Shown: positions 44,065 through 51,829, numbered from the stretch's first letter. The stretch is DNA of 51,829 nucleotides from an uncultured Bacteroidota bacterium (GCA_903858475.1 CAIOIZ010000165.1:1-51829), one strand, 5' to 3'. Notes: a model not told the origin generated them from the letters alone. A program made the numbers and translations.

Positions 44065-45426
44065 ATGAAAAAAAATTACCCCTTATCACTTAGGATTTTT
44101 ATGCCCTTACTATTGGTGCTGCTGTTTCAAAAAACAGAAGCACAAACCAATTTGTTTGCGGGTGATATTGCTTTTACTGGGTACCTTTCAACTGCAAATA
44201 CAACGGATGATTTTTCCTTCGTGATATTAAAACCTATCACCGCTGGTACTACTATTAATTTTACAGACAATGGTTGGTTAAGTACCAATATATTTCGTAC
44301 TGGTGAACAAACTATTACCTGGGTAGCCTCTAATGCCTATCCTGCTGGCACTGAATTTAAGATAGCAGGAGTGCCTGGTGGTACAGTTATAACCATGACC
44401 ACTGCTTATTTTGGTGGCATTTTTGGTGGAACTGTAAGCGGGGCTACAGGAAATATGCTAAGCTTAAATGTAAATGGCGATCAGATATTGGCTTATCAAG
44501 GTTCCGCTGCTAGTCCAACTTTTATTGGAGGAATTCATATGAATGTATTAGTTATTGCCAATGGCGATCCAGTTACCACCACTGCAGCTGCCTGGGACGG
44601 TACAGCCAATACTACCAATGCCAGCGCACTTCCACCGGGATTAACTACGGGCTCTACTGCTTTATGGATTGGCACAGAAGGATTATTTACCTCAGAAAGA
44701 AATAATGCACTATTTAATTGCACAGGACCACTTGCCAATGCCACGCAATGTATGGCATCGATTAATAACCAGGCAAACTGGAACGGAGAGTTTGTCGTAA
44801 CGGGAACAGTTCCAGCATATACACTACCCGCTGGTTGCAATTTTATGAATACAAATCCTATTCCTGTAAAATTAATTAGCTTCAACGCCCTAAAAAGCAA
44901 CAATGATGTATTGCTCAACTGGAAGGCAGAGAATGAAATAAATTTCAGCCATTATGAATTGGAACGCTCCTATAATGGAACTGATTTTTCTAAAATTGTA
45001 AGTTTACCAGTGGCTATTGCCCCTGTAGGCAACAACTATACTTTCAATGACGCCAATGCCTTTGCCAATAATACCGAAATACTATATTATCGATTAAAAC
45101 CTGTTGATAAAGATGGCAAATTCAATTACTCTCCAGTTGTGTCAGTTAGAACAATTAAAAAAGGAAGCCAGTTTGGTATTGATCATTTTATTAATCCAGT
45201 AAGTACAAATTTGCAATTCAATATCAACAGCCTCAAAGCCCAGTTGCTCCAAATTCGCATACTTGGTATGGATGGTAAATTGATGCTTTCAAAAAATAGC
45301 CCTGTCACTGTTGGAATAAGCAAAATACAAATACCTGAAACAGCATCCTTGCTACCTGGCATCTACCTTTTAGAGGTCATTGCAGACAATGGCCAAAGGG
45401 AAAAAATGAAAATTATTAAACAATAA
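44065..45426 (+). CDS. Secreted protein with T9SS type A sorting domain
   Basis: A 453-residue exported protein. A signal peptide (LRIFMPLLLVLLFQKTEAQ, cleavage near residue 27) leads to a beta-rich N-terminal region (about 28-265). It opens AGDIAFTGYLSTANTTDDFS and contains ITAGTTINFTDNGW, a pattern common in Bacteroidota surface proteins but of unknown function. A fibronectin-like segment follows (LNWKAENEINFSHYELERS). The last 75 residues are a type A sorting domain (INPVSTNLQFNIN, LLPGIYLLEVIADNG, ending MKIIKQ). It would be secreted through the T9SS and attached to the surface. It stands alone between two hairpins, inside the bamD-rpoZ to porD interval. Confidence 0.86.
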   Translation: MKKNYPLSLRIFMPLLLVLLFQKTEAQTNLFAGDIAFTGYLSTANTTDDFSFVILKPITAGTTINFTDNGWLSTNIFRTGEQTITWVASNAYPAGTEFKIAGVPGGTVITMTTAYFGGIFGGTVSGATGNMLSLNVNGDQILAYQGSAASPTFIGGIHMNVLVIANGDPVTTTAAAWDGTANTTNASALPPGLTTGSTALWIGTEGLFTSERNNALFNCTGPLANATQCMASINNQANWNGEFVVTGTVPAYTLPAGCNFMNTNPIPVKLISFNALKSNNDVLLNWKAENEINFSHYELERSYNGTDFSKIVSLPVAIAPVGNNYTFNDANAFANNTEILYYRLKPVDKDGKFNYSPVVSVRTIKKGSQFGIDHFINPVSTNLQFNINSLKAQLLQIRILGMDGKLMLSKNSPVTVGISKIQIPETASLLPGIYLLEVIADNGQREKMKIIKQ

Positions 45427-45461
45427 ATTAGCATTCTCTTTACCTACAATGATTTAATTTT

Positions 45462-45490
45462 AATCCCGCTAATGGCGGGATTATTTTTTT
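45462..45490 (+). terminator. Terminator after the T9SS cargo gene
   Basis: An 8-bp stem (AATCCCGC/GCGGGATT, loop TAATG), followed by ATTTTTTT. Confidence 0.85.
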
Positions 45491-45623
45491 AAGTACAAGG
45501 GCTAAAAACTGCAAAAATCAATCTTTGTATGGCTCATTAAAAATTCCTAGCCGATAGTAATTACTAATCATTGTCTAAAAAACAGAATAGCAGGTGAATT
45601 GTCCATGACAGCCACAAAATCAG

Positions 45624-45631
45624 TATTTTTG
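45624..45631 (+). promoter_or_regulatory. -7 box for the porD run
   Basis: TATTTTTG is an exact match about 88 nt before the porD ATG, in a 293-nt gap with no other feature seen beyond the preceding terminator. Confidence 0.45.
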
Positions 45632-45719
45632 ACAAAGCAGAAAATACATATTCCTTTAACCCAACATCGTAAACAGCGGCTACAGCCCGTTTCATCTATA
45701 CACTTATTCAATTGATGTC

Positions 45720-46637
45720 ATGAATAAAATAATCATCTTAGTATTAACAGTTTTTCTAACCAGCGAAATAAGTGCCCAAGAATTCAAAGCAAGGGTTACC
45801 GTGGTAACTACCCGTGTTGGAAACAATGTAAGTAAGAATACATTTACTACTTTACAAACGGCGCTCAATAATTTCATCAATAACCGTAAGTGGACTTCCG
45901 ACAAATTTGATGCAGCAGAAAAAGTTGAATGCAATTTTTTGCTCAATGTAGAAAGTACCGATGAAATCAATGTGTACAACGCCAAGTTAACCATACAAGC
46001 AGCCCGACCTGTATTCAACACTTCTTACCTCTCTCCCATTATCAATTTTCAGGACGAAAGCATCAATTTCAAATACCTCGAATTTCAACAACTTGAATTC
46101 AACGAAAACAGGGTAACAGGCAACGATGCATTGGTGAGTAACCTAACCGCTGCTTTTGCCTATTATGCCTATATGATTCTTGGCTTCGACTACGATTCTT
46201 TTTCACCTAGAGGAGGTGATGTTTATTTTCAAAAAGCACAAAACATTGTAAATAATGCGCCGGATGGAAGAGGCATTAGTGGCTGGAGGCAGTTTGACGG
46301 ACAAAGAAATAGGTATTGGCTGGTAGAGAATATGCTCAATAGTCGTTATACCATCATGCATGATGTTTATTATAATTATTATAGAATGGGCATGGATAAA
46401 TTATATGAGGACGAAAATGCCGCCCGCACAGAAGTACTCAATGTATTGAACCTGCTCAATAATTTCATTACCGATAATCCTAACAAAATGATTACCCAGT
46501 TTTTTTTCCAAGGAAAATCAACTGAGCTGATAAAAATATTCAGCAAAGCTCCGCAACAAGATCGTGCTAGAGCCAGCGAATTATTGCAAAAATTGGATTT
46601 AACCAATGCCAGTAAATACAAAGATGAAATGAAATGA
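45720..46637 (+). CDS. porD: T9SS protein PorD (DUF4835)
   Basis: A 305-residue exported protein (MNKIIILVLTVFLTSEISAQ, cleavage after SAQ) of the DUF4835 family, named PorD from its link to type IX secretion. Family landmarks are the KARVTVVTTRVGNN opening, the strand-rich first half (YNAKLTIQAARPVFNTSYLS, FNENRVTGNDALVSNLTAAF), then YYAYMILGFDYDSFSPRGGD and the helical second half (GWRQFDGQRNRYWLVENML). Its stop overlaps the DUF4296 start by 4 nt (ATGA). Its exact role in secretion is not known to me. Confidence 0.9.
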   Translation: MNKIIILVLTVFLTSEISAQEFKARVTVVTTRVGNNVSKNTFTTLQTALNNFINNRKWTSDKFDAAEKVECNFLLNVESTDEINVYNAKLTIQAARPVFNTSYLSPIINFQDESINFKYLEFQQLEFNENRVTGNDALVSNLTAAFAYYAYMILGFDYDSFSPRGGDVYFQKAQNIVNNAPDGRGISGWRQFDGQRNRYWLVENMLNSRYTIMHDVYYNYYRMGMDKLYEDENAARTEVLNVLNLLNNFITDNPNKMITQFFFQGKSTELIKIFSKAPQQDRARASELLQKLDLTNASKYKDEMK

Positions 46638-47011
46638 GTACTCGAAAACTATTTTTTGTAATTCCTGCATTCCTATTGCTATCCTGTGGCAGTAAGAGCA
46701 AAATTCCTGCTGGCATTATTTCTCCCAAAAATATGCAAGCTGTACTGTGGGATTTAATTAGAGTAGAATCACTCGCTACAGAATTAGGCAAAAAAGACAG
46801 CAGTAAAACTACACTTGAACATAGTGCTTATTTACAAAAAAACATTTTTGCCATTCACCATATTTCCAGAGAGGAGTATACAAAAAGCATGGCATTTTAT
46901 AAAACACATCCCCTGATAATGCAAGTATTGATGGATAGTTTGACCATCAGGGCACAAAGAGAAAGGCCTGCTATTGCCCCAATTGTACCAGTACAAAAAG
47001 AAATCAAATAA
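46634..47011 (+). CDS. DUF4296 lipoprotein
   Basis: A 125-residue lipoprotein (RKLFFVIPAFLLLSC, Cys near residue 18) of the DUF4296 family. Its small helical domain reads GIISPKNMQAVLWDLIRVES, then ISREEYTKSMAFYKTHP, a pattern in which each short segment is conserved across Bacteroidota. The role is unknown. It is translationally coupled to porD through the ATGA overlap, which suggests a shared envelope job. The CoA-transferase genes follow after 13 nt. Confidence 0.82.
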   Translation: MSTRKLFFVIPAFLLLSCGSKSKIPAGIISPKNMQAVLWDLIRVESLATELGKKDSSKTTLEHSAYLQKNIFAIHHISREEYTKSMAFYKTHPLIMQVLMDSLTIRAQRERPAIAPIVPVQKEIK

Positions 47012-47024
47012 TAAATCATCTTAT

Positions 47025-47723
47025 ATGAATAAGGTATTTGCCAATGCAGCCGAAGCCATCCACGATATCACGGATGGCAGCACTATTATGTTAGGTGGAT
47101 TTGGACTTTGTGGAATTCCTGAAAACTGCATTAACGCATTGGTAAAAAAGGGCGTTAAACAATTAACCTGCATCAGTAATAATGCAGGTGTCGACGATTT
47201 TGGAATTGGCTTGATGCTACAACAAAAGCAAGTAAAAAAAATGATTTCATCCTATGTAGGAGAGAATGCTGAATTTGAAAGGCAATTATTAAGTGGTGAG
47301 CTGGAAGTAGAACTTATTCCCCAAGGTACATTGGCTACTCGCTGCTTGGCTGCAGGCTATGGTATGCCAGTCATTTTTACTCCAGCGGGTGTTGGAACTG
47401 AAGTTGCCATAGGCAAAGAAAGCAGGGTATTTGATGGAAAAGAATATTTGATGGAATATGCTTTTGATGCTGCATTTGCCCTTGTAAAAGCCTGGAAAGG
47501 TGATACAGATGGTAATTTGATTTTTAAAGATACTGCGCGGAATTTTAATCCCTTGATGGCGATGGCGGGAAAAATTACCATTGCAGAAGTAGAAGAATTG
47601 GTTCCAGCAGGCGAATTAGATCCCAATTATATTCACACACCGGGCATCTATGTTCACCGAATTTTTCAAGGAGAGAAATTCGAAAAAAGAATTGAGCAAA
47701 GAACAGTTAGAATGGCGAAATAG
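47025..47723 (+). CDS. 3-oxoacid CoA-transferase subunit A
   Basis: The alpha subunit (232 residues) of a succinyl-CoA:3-ketoacid CoA-transferase (SCOT/ScoA type), which activates acetoacetate for ketone-body or leucine use. Family segments are the Gly-rich start (TIMLGGFGLCGIPENCI), TCISNNAGVDDFGIGLML, IPQGTLATRCLAAGYGMPVI and FALVKAWKGDTDGNLIFKDT followed by ARNFNP. The longer frame begins 17 codons upstream inside the DUF4296 gene; the ATG at 47025 fits the family start. Subunit B follows 41 nt later. Confidence 0.93.
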   Translation: MNKVFANAAEAIHDITDGSTIMLGGFGLCGIPENCINALVKKGVKQLTCISNNAGVDDFGIGLMLQQKQVKKMISSYVGENAEFERQLLSGELEVELIPQGTLATRCLAAGYGMPVIFTPAGVGTEVAIGKESRVFDGKEYLMEYAFDAAFALVKAWKGDTDGNLIFKDTARNFNPLMAMAGKITIAEVEELVPAGELDPNYIHTPGIYVHRIFQGEKFEKRIEQRTVRMAK

Positions 47724-47764
47724 TTTTTAGAAAACAGGATTTGAGTACATTAAAATAGGTAGGT

Positions 47765-48421
47765 ATGGCACTAGATAAAAATCAAATTGCACAAAGAATT
47801 GCACAAGAGCTCAAGGATGGCTACTACGTAAACCTTGGCATTGGCATTCCCACATTAGTAGCCAATTATATCCCGGCAGGTATGGAAGTAGTATTACAAA
47901 GTGAAAATGGATTATTGGGCATGGGACCCTTTCCAGTAGAAGGTGCTGAAGACCCCGACTTAATCAATGCTGGAAAACAAACCATTACCACAGTAGCTGG
48001 ATCGGCATTTTTTGATAGCGCACTTAGTTTTGGAATGATTCGAGCTGGTAAAGTTGACCTCACGGTATTGGGCGCCATGGAAGTTAGTGAGCAAGGTGAT
48101 ATTGCCAATTGGAAAATTCCCGGCAAAATGGTGAAAGGCATGGGTGGTGCCATGGACTTAGTGGCCAGTGCTAAAAATATCATTGTAGCCATGATGCATA
48201 CGAATCCTAAAGGGGAAAGCAAATTACTACCCTCTTGCACACTACCATTAACGGGTACACGCTGTGTAAAGAAAATTGTCACAGAATTAGCTGTATTAGA
48301 TATTACAGACGACGGGTTTGTACTTTTAGAAACTGCGCCAGGCGTTAGTGTAGAGGAAGTAGTGGCCAAGACTGCAGGAAAGTTAAGCATCTCACCAGGC
48401 GTTAAAACCATGACCCTATAA
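47765..48421 (+). CDS. 3-oxoacid CoA-transferase subunit B
   Basis: The beta subunit (218 residues) carries the catalytic Glu in [12 protein letters not shown] (Glu near residue 43). It is preceded by [20 protein letters not shown] and followed by [14 protein letters not shown] [20 protein letters not shown] and [12 protein letters not shown], all ScoB hallmarks. With subunit A it forms the heterotetrameric enzyme that moves CoA between succinyl-CoA and acetoacetate. It is in one run with porD, DUF4296, scoA and the acetyltransferase. The functional link to the envelope genes is not obvious. Confidence 0.94.
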   Translation: MALDKNQIAQRIAQELKDGYYVNLGIGIPTLVANYIPAGMEVVLQSENGLLGMGPFPVEGAEDPDLINAGKQTITTVAGSAFFDSALSFGMIRAGKVDLTVLGAMEVSEQGDIANWKIPGKMVKGMGGAMDLVASAKNIIVAMMHTNPKGESKLLPSCTLPLTGTRCVKKIVTELAVLDITDDGFVLLETAPGVSVEEVVAKTAGKLSISPGVKTMTL

Positions 48422-48439
48422 TCCTAGTAATTTTATCGC

Positions 48440-49000
48440 ATGTTGGAACTACAATTCACCCCCTTCCCTCAATTGGAAACCAAGCGCCTTTTATTGAGAA
48501 AGATGCAGCCAGCGGATGCCAAAGCACTTTTCTTTTTACGGTCAGACGAAACCGTTATGCAGTATATAGACAAGGAAAGGGCTGCTACTATCAATGATGC
48601 AAGTATTTTTATACAGAATATACTTAGTTGGATCAATACCAACCAGTCCATTAACTGGGCAATTACATTGAAAGAAAATCCTGATCAACTAATAGGGAGT
48701 ATTGGCTATTGGCGTATTCTGAAAGAACATTACAGGGCGGAGATTGGCTATATGCTGCACCCCGACTATTGGAAAAAAGGCCTGATGAAAGAAGCCATTC
48801 AAGCAGTGTTAGATTATGGCTTTCAAGAAATGAACTTACACAGCGTAGAGGCTCATATCAATCCAGCGAACAATGGCTCTGCTGCGATACTTGAAAGTAC
48901 CGGATTTGTAAGAGAAGCTTATTTTAAAGAAGATTATTTTTTCAGGGGCAAATTTTTAGATACCGCTATCTATAGCCGTCTCAATCAGGAAGGAAAATAA
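48440..49000 (+). CDS. GNAT family N-acetyltransferase, RimJ/RimL-like
   Basis: A 186-residue acetyl-CoA-dependent transferase. The Acetyltransf_3 pattern is clear: LETKRLLLRKMQPADAKALF at the N-terminus, then INWAITLKENPDQLIGSIGY, RAEIGYMLHPDYWKKGLMKE with the pyrophosphate-binding turn (here WKKGLMKEA), and INPANNGSAAILESTGFVRE. The substrate could be a ribosomal protein N-terminus or a small amine; sequence alone does not say. It begins 18 nt after scoB and closes the plus-strand run. Confidence 0.88.
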   Translation: MLELQFTPFPQLETKRLLLRKMQPADAKALFFLRSDETVMQYIDKERAATINDASIFIQNILSWINTNQSINWAITLKENPDQLIGSIGYWRILKEHYRAEIGYMLHPDYWKKGLMKEAIQAVLDYGFQEMNLHSVEAHINPANNGSAAILESTGFVREAYFKEDYFFRGKFLDTAIYSRLNQEGK

Positions 49001-49021
49001 TCTTTACAATAGGAAGATTAT
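48997..49021. terminator. AT-rich inverted repeat between convergent genes
   Basis: ATAATCTT and AAGATTAT form an 8-bp stem with a 9-nt loop, beginning within the acetyltransferase stop codon and ending 10 nt before the SprT-like stop. The stem is AT-rich and no T run follows, so termination is weakly supported. Confidence 0.38.
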
Positions 49022-49030
49022 CTATTTCAC

Positions 49031-49651
49031 TTAATCCCTTTGTTTTACTTCATAAACTCCGCTAAACAAGTACTGCTTACCAGTAGCTACTTCCTCGCAC
49101 TTATATCTTTTTCTTAATTGCTCCCCCCGCTTAAATACCCTACCCCCTTGGATAGAAAATAAAGCTCCCATTGCAATGTCTTCAACATGAAGCTGTCCCT
49201 CTTTGGCTGGATCATACTTTTTTAAAACGCGCATGAGCTTATCATCACCACAACTACTGGCTGCTGGATTTTGAATACTGTGCAATAAAGCCTTTTCAAT
49301 ATCTGGAGGAAATACTTTTTTGATCATAAAACTAGCCAGTATCTTACTGTATTCATTTTTCCATTCTCGTCCATGGGCAGCTACCCGGTTTCCATATTGT
49401 TCAAATGTAAACAGATGTGCGAGTTCGTGTAATAATGTAATCAGAAATGCATAAGGATGTAAATTTCCATTTACACTAATGCGATGATTTTTGTCAAAGT
49501 GCGCATGCCGATAATCGCCCAATAAGGTCTGCCTTTTTTTGGTAATGGTTAAATGAACTTTGTGATGTAGTAAATAAGCAGTAACCGATTCGAAACTACC
49601 TTCCGGTAAATATCCCTCTAACGCTAAAAGTGGCGCCTCCTTCTTAGGCAT
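49031..49651 (-). CDS. SprT-like zinc metalloprotease-fold protein
   Basis: A 206-residue cytoplasmic protein with the SprT/Spartan motif HELAHLFTFEQYG followed by HGREWKNEYSKI, giving the H-E-x-x-H and third His ligands. Eukaryotic SPRTN cleaves DNA-protein crosslinks; bacterial SprT-like proteins are poorly characterised. The C-terminal half holds isolated cysteines (SSCGDD, KYKCEEVATGKQ) rather than a clear four-Cys zinc ribbon. Its start overlaps the end of the upstream membrane-protein gene by 8 nt. Confidence 0.85.
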   Translation of the reverse strand: MPKKEAPLLALEGYLPEGSFESVTAYLLHHKVHLTITKKRQTLLGDYRHAHFDKNHRISVNGNLHPYAFLITLLHELAHLFTFEQYGNRVAAHGREWKNEYSKILASFMIKKVFPPDIEKALLHSIQNPAASSCGDDKLMRVLKKYDPAKEGQLHVEDIAMGALFSIQGGRVFKRGEQLRKRYKCEEVATGKQYLFSGVYEVKQRD

Positions 49652-50039
49652 TTTTTGGCTTGTTCATTTGCATGGTGCAATAAACACCTGTGATAAAATA
49701 GAAAAGATATAATATGACTGCCGCAATAATTGTTGGTTTGCTAAAATGATCGCCACTCAATGCCCAATAAGCAAAAAGAGAAACCAGCACCACGCCCATT
49801 TTAATGAGCATTCCGGTCATGACACTGCGAACAAACACATTGGGATTTTCATTGGCATGTGCTTTTTTCTGTAATTGAAATACAGCTAAGCTAACCAATA
49901 AATATATTAGATTAGCTACTAACAAAATCCATTTATCCAGTCCCCATTTATCGAAAATAGTAGGCATTGCTACAACTACGAGATCAACCAGGATGAAAAT
50001 TAATAATAATGGAAATAATTGTTTTTGTGCTGTCTTCAT
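49644..50039 (-). CDS. Four-helix membrane protein, possibly ATP-synthase-I-like
   Basis: A 131-residue inner-membrane protein with four hydrophobic helices at about 8-27 (LFPLLLIFILVDLVVVAMP), 37-55 (ILLVANLIYLLVSLAVFQL), 71-91 (SVMTGMLIKMGVVLVSLFAY) and 100-122 (TIIAAVILYLFYFITGVYC). The second pair includes the small-residue pattern seen in AtpI-type assembly factors. Its place next to a bactofilin gene resembles Bacteroidota loci in which such a protein precedes the F-type ATP synthase, but no atp gene is in the window, so the assignment is inference. It overlaps the SprT-like gene by 8 nt. Confidence 0.6.
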   Translation of the reverse strand: MKTAQKQLFPLLLIFILVDLVVVAMPTIFDKWGLDKWILLVANLIYLLVSLAVFQLQKKAHANENPNVFVRSVMTGMLIKMGVVLVSLFAYWALSGDHFSKPTIIAAVILYLFYFITGVYCTMQMNKPKNA

Positions 50040-50040
50040 T

Positions 50041-50445
50041 TTATTGATTTACTGCGGTAGGCAGTTCTTTGTTAAGTTCAACAATATTGGCCCCCATGTG
50101 ACAATGTCCATTAAAGGTAACACTGGGTTCTACCTGCATTTTACCGGCGTATACATCTCCCTCAATATTGGCTTTATCTCTTAATAAAAGCAAATCAGCT
50201 ACTTTGATATCACCAACTACTTTGCCTTGAATATCGGCATATTTTCCATTGATATTACCCCTTACCTCACCGGCAGTGCCAATTAATATTTTAGCTGCAG
50301 CAGATAAATTGCCATTCAATAATCCATCGATACGAATATCGCCATTGCTTTGAACATCGCCAGTTATTACTGTGCCAGCACCAATAATAGTAGTGGCGGC
50401 AGATGCAGTTTCCTCGAAAGATGATTTAATTTTAGACGCAAACAT
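50041..50445 (-). CDS. Bactofilin family cytoskeletal protein
   Basis: A 134-residue bactofilin: a short polar N-terminus (about 1-20) and then a right-handed beta-helix of hydrophobic/Gly repeats (GAGTVITGDVQSNGDIRIDG, GNLSAAAKILIGTAGEVRG, GKVVGDIKVADLLLLRDKA, GDVYAGKMQVEP). Bactofilins self-polymerise without nucleotide and organise cell-shape or envelope proteins, often with an M23 peptidase encoded alongside. Here the gene upstream encodes only the N-terminal part of an M23-like protein. The next gene begins one base after its stop. Confidence 0.92.
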   Translation of the reverse strand: MFASKIKSSFEETASAATTIIGAGTVITGDVQSNGDIRIDGLLNGNLSAAAKILIGTAGEVRGNINGKYADIQGKVVGDIKVADLLLLRDKANIEGDVYAGKMQVEPSVTFNGHCHMGANIVELNKELPTAVNQ

Positions 50446-50466
50446 AGGTGTACATTTTATACTTGA

Positions 50467-50865
50467 TTAATCGGGTGTAACATCTTCTTTAGGCAGTGCC
50501 AAAGCATTGGTATCCAACTTGGGTACATTTCCCTGCAATACTTTTAAAATACTATTGGTGTATTCCTGTTGGTATAGCAATGCTTTTTCTGTACTGTCTG
50601 ATTTTATTTTCAATGTTTTAAACTCTCTAATTTGCCTACTATTGCCATACCCCACACCTGGTAAATAATATTTCAATGGGGTAAATACAATTAAAGCCAC
50701 CGTTAAGCCCACCAATAACACGAATAGTGAACTTAATGCAATATAAACACTTAAACGGCTTAGTTTGAATTTAACTACTTCCTCATAAGTATCCTCATTC
50801 ATTACCACTAAACGGTAACGATTTCTCAACCTTTTTAATGTACTATTTGCATCCAACCGAGCCAT
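50467..50865 (-). CDS. Membrane protein resembling the N-terminal module of M23 peptidases
   Basis: A 132-residue protein: a basic cytoplasmic N-terminus (LRNRYRLVVMNEDTYEEV), one membrane helix (about 38-61, YIALSSLFVLLVGLTVALIV), then TPLKYYLPGVG and a helical periplasmic tail ending near a stop. This is the layout of the N-terminal region of Bacteroidota M23 peptidoglycan endopeptidases encoded beside bactofilins, but no LytM/M23 catalytic domain follows: the bactofilin gene begins 21 nt later. It may be a bactofilin-membrane adaptor or a shortened remnant. The frame is clean and shows no decay. Confidence 0.72.
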   Translation of the reverse strand: MARLDANSTLKRLRNRYRLVVMNEDTYEEVVKFKLSRLSVYIALSSLFVLLVGLTVALIVFTPLKYYLPGVGYGNSRQIREFKTLKIKSDSTEKALLYQQEYTNSILKVLQGNVPKLDTNALALPKEDVTPD

Positions 50866-50966
50866 ATTTTTTTATTGGTTGTTAAAATTAGCAAACTAAG
50901 GCTGTAATCCGCAATATTTGCCTAAAAAAACCGATATTTAACCTCGATTATCAACAGAATATATTC

Positions 50967-51829
50967 ATGCTGAAAAGAAACTATTTCCTCCTATTGCTTT
51001 CCCTGATGGCAGCATCGGCATTTACCAAAATCTATGCGCAGCCAACCTGGACCCTAGACCCTTTTGGCACTGAAAAGAAACCAAAACAATTTGAGGAGCG
51101 AAAATTGGGATCAGAGCGTACTGCTGAAAAGAAATTTACTACTCCCCGACATTTTCTTCAAAATACCGTTTCGCACTATAATTATTATTTTAATGCCAAC
51201 AATAAAGTTAATACAGTAATTGATAGAGCCAAGCTTTCTCAAAAAGATGATTTCACTAAACTCCTGAGTTTTTACCCTTATTCGTTGGAGAATACCATTA
51301 CCCAAAAACAGGAATTGGATTCTGTAATTTTAAAATGTACAGCAGGGATTTTATTACATGATTTAAGAAACGACTGGATCGACAATCTTTATTTACTGAT
51401 TGGTAAAGCGTATTTTTTTAGAAAAGATTTTGATAGTGCAGCCAACACTTTTCAATTCATCAACTACAATCTTTTTCCTAGAAAGAAAAGAGAAGTAGAT
51501 GATAAAGTGGTGGGCACTAATCTATCAGCTGCATCCAGCAATATCAGTATTGCTAATAAAGAAAAGCGCAATATTTTACAAAAGATAGCCTCCCTCCCAC
51601 CTAGCAGAAATGATGCGTTGGTTTGGTTGATACGTACCCTTACCGAACAGGATGAATTGGGTGAAGCAGCAAGCTTAATAAACACTTTATTATACGATGT
51701 TAACCTTCCTAAAAGATTAAAAAATGATTTAGAGGAGGTAAATGCCTATTGGTTTTTCAAGCAAGGAGTATACGATAGTGCCGCAGTACATTTAGAAAAG
51801 GCATTGTCCAATGCACCCAATAAACAAGA
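50967..51829 (+). CDS. PorW/SprE-like TPR protein (N-terminal part)
   Basis: The gene runs off the right edge; 287 residues are present. It opens with a signal peptide (LLLLSLMAASAFTKIYAQ) of type I form and then the family landmark RHFLQNTVSHYNYYFNANNK, followed by DDFTKLLSFYPYSLENT and TPR-like helices (IDNLYLLIGKAYFFRKDFDS, AANTFQFINY). In known T9SS, PorW/SprE is a periplasmic or outer-membrane-linked TPR lipoprotein needed for secretion. No lipobox Cys is visible here. A weak -7-like AATATTTG lies about 47 nt before the ATG. Divergent from the M23-like gene. Confidence 0.75.
   Translation, partial: MLKRNYFLLLLSLMAASAFTKIYAQPTWTLDPFGTEKKPKQFEERKLGSERTAEKKFTTPRHFLQNTVSHYNYYFNANNKVNTVIDRAKLSQKDDFTKLLSFYPYSLENTITQKQELDSVILKCTAGILLHDLRNDWIDNLYLLIGKAYFFRKDFDSAANTFQFINYNLFPRKKREVDDKVVGTNLSAASSNISIANKEKRNILQKIASLPPSRNDALVWLIRTLTEQDELGEAASLINTLLYDVNLPKRLKNDLEEVNAYWFFKQGVYDSAAVHLEKALSNAPNKQ

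Noticed and set aside
45521-45543. AATCTTTGTATGGCTCATTAA looked like a -7 box with a leaderless gene
   Set aside because: The frame is three codons long (Met-Ala-His-stop) and the box has a mismatch at a key base.
47866-48411. A 181-codon frame antisense to scoB
   Set aside because: Fully inside a well-recognised gene, with Ser/Pro/Thr-rich low-complexity composition and no family motif.

Overview
The window is chromosomal housekeeping DNA from a Bacteroidota bacterium, most likely of the Chitinophagaceae/Chitinophagales type (inferred from gene content, not from a search). Supporting signs are repeated promoters with the Bacteroidota -7 box TAnnTTTG, an almost complete lack of Shine-Dalgarno sequences, type IX secretion (T9SS) genes and cargo, a fused SecDF, a long NusB, a PorD/DUF4296 pair and a Bacteroidota-type omega subunit. 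I saw no rRNA, tRNA, CRISPR array, insertion sequence, integrase, phage gene or recognisable defence island.

Layout. 1-9.1 kb: a deoxynucleoside kinase fragment, trpS, gatC, two LolD/MacB-type ABC ATPases around a PduO-type cobalamin adenosyltransferase, a DUF2795 protein, the recN-small membrane protein-fabI run, and a zinc-ribbon coiled-coil/Nif3 pair. 9.2-17 kb: a lipoprotein, a 1600-residue PKD-repeat surface protein with a T9SS type B sorting domain, its likely PorP/SprF partner, a PrxQ-type peroxiredoxin, and a tiny protein that is little more than a T9SS type A sorting domain. 17-22.4 kb: an RlmI-type methyltransferase, grpE-dnaJ, a glucan-phosphorylase-like protein with threonine at the PLP-lysine position, and RidA. 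22.4-31.5 kb: an MntR-like regulator translationally overlapped with an Nramp transporter fused to a universal stress domain, a DUF922 protein, a family 9 glycosyltransferase, and MFS, DedA, dicarboxylate and amino-acid transport proteins. 31.6-42.3 kb: groES-groEL, nusB, a DUF1573 lipoprotein, yajC, coaE, an aspartate-type aminotransferase, a class-A-beta-lactamase-like lipoprotein and secDF. 42.7-51.8 kb: bamD-rpoZ, a T9SS type A protein, porD-DUF4296-scoA-scoB-GNAT, then on the minus strand an M23-like N-terminal module, a bactofilin, a small membrane protein and an SprT-like protein, and finally the start of a PorW/SprE-like TPR gene.

How the genes work together. The strongest theme is envelope biogenesis and protein export: SecDF and YajC at the inner membrane, BamD at the outer membrane, PorD, PorP/SprF and PorW/SprE for type IX secretion, and at least three proteins with type IX sorting signals. 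A second theme is proteostasis (GrpE, DnaJ, GroES, GroEL). A third is manganese or iron supply, where a regulator, its probable operator and its transporter lie together.

No clearly new multi-gene system is visible. The most useful leads are: an exact 7-bp inverted repeat lying over the promoter of the metal regulator; the glucan-phosphorylase-like protein without its cofactor lysine; a recurring geometry in which the -7 box sits directly against the start codon, suggesting leaderless mRNAs; an almost bare T9SS sorting domain; and a peptidase-less M23 N-terminal module in a bactofilin operon.
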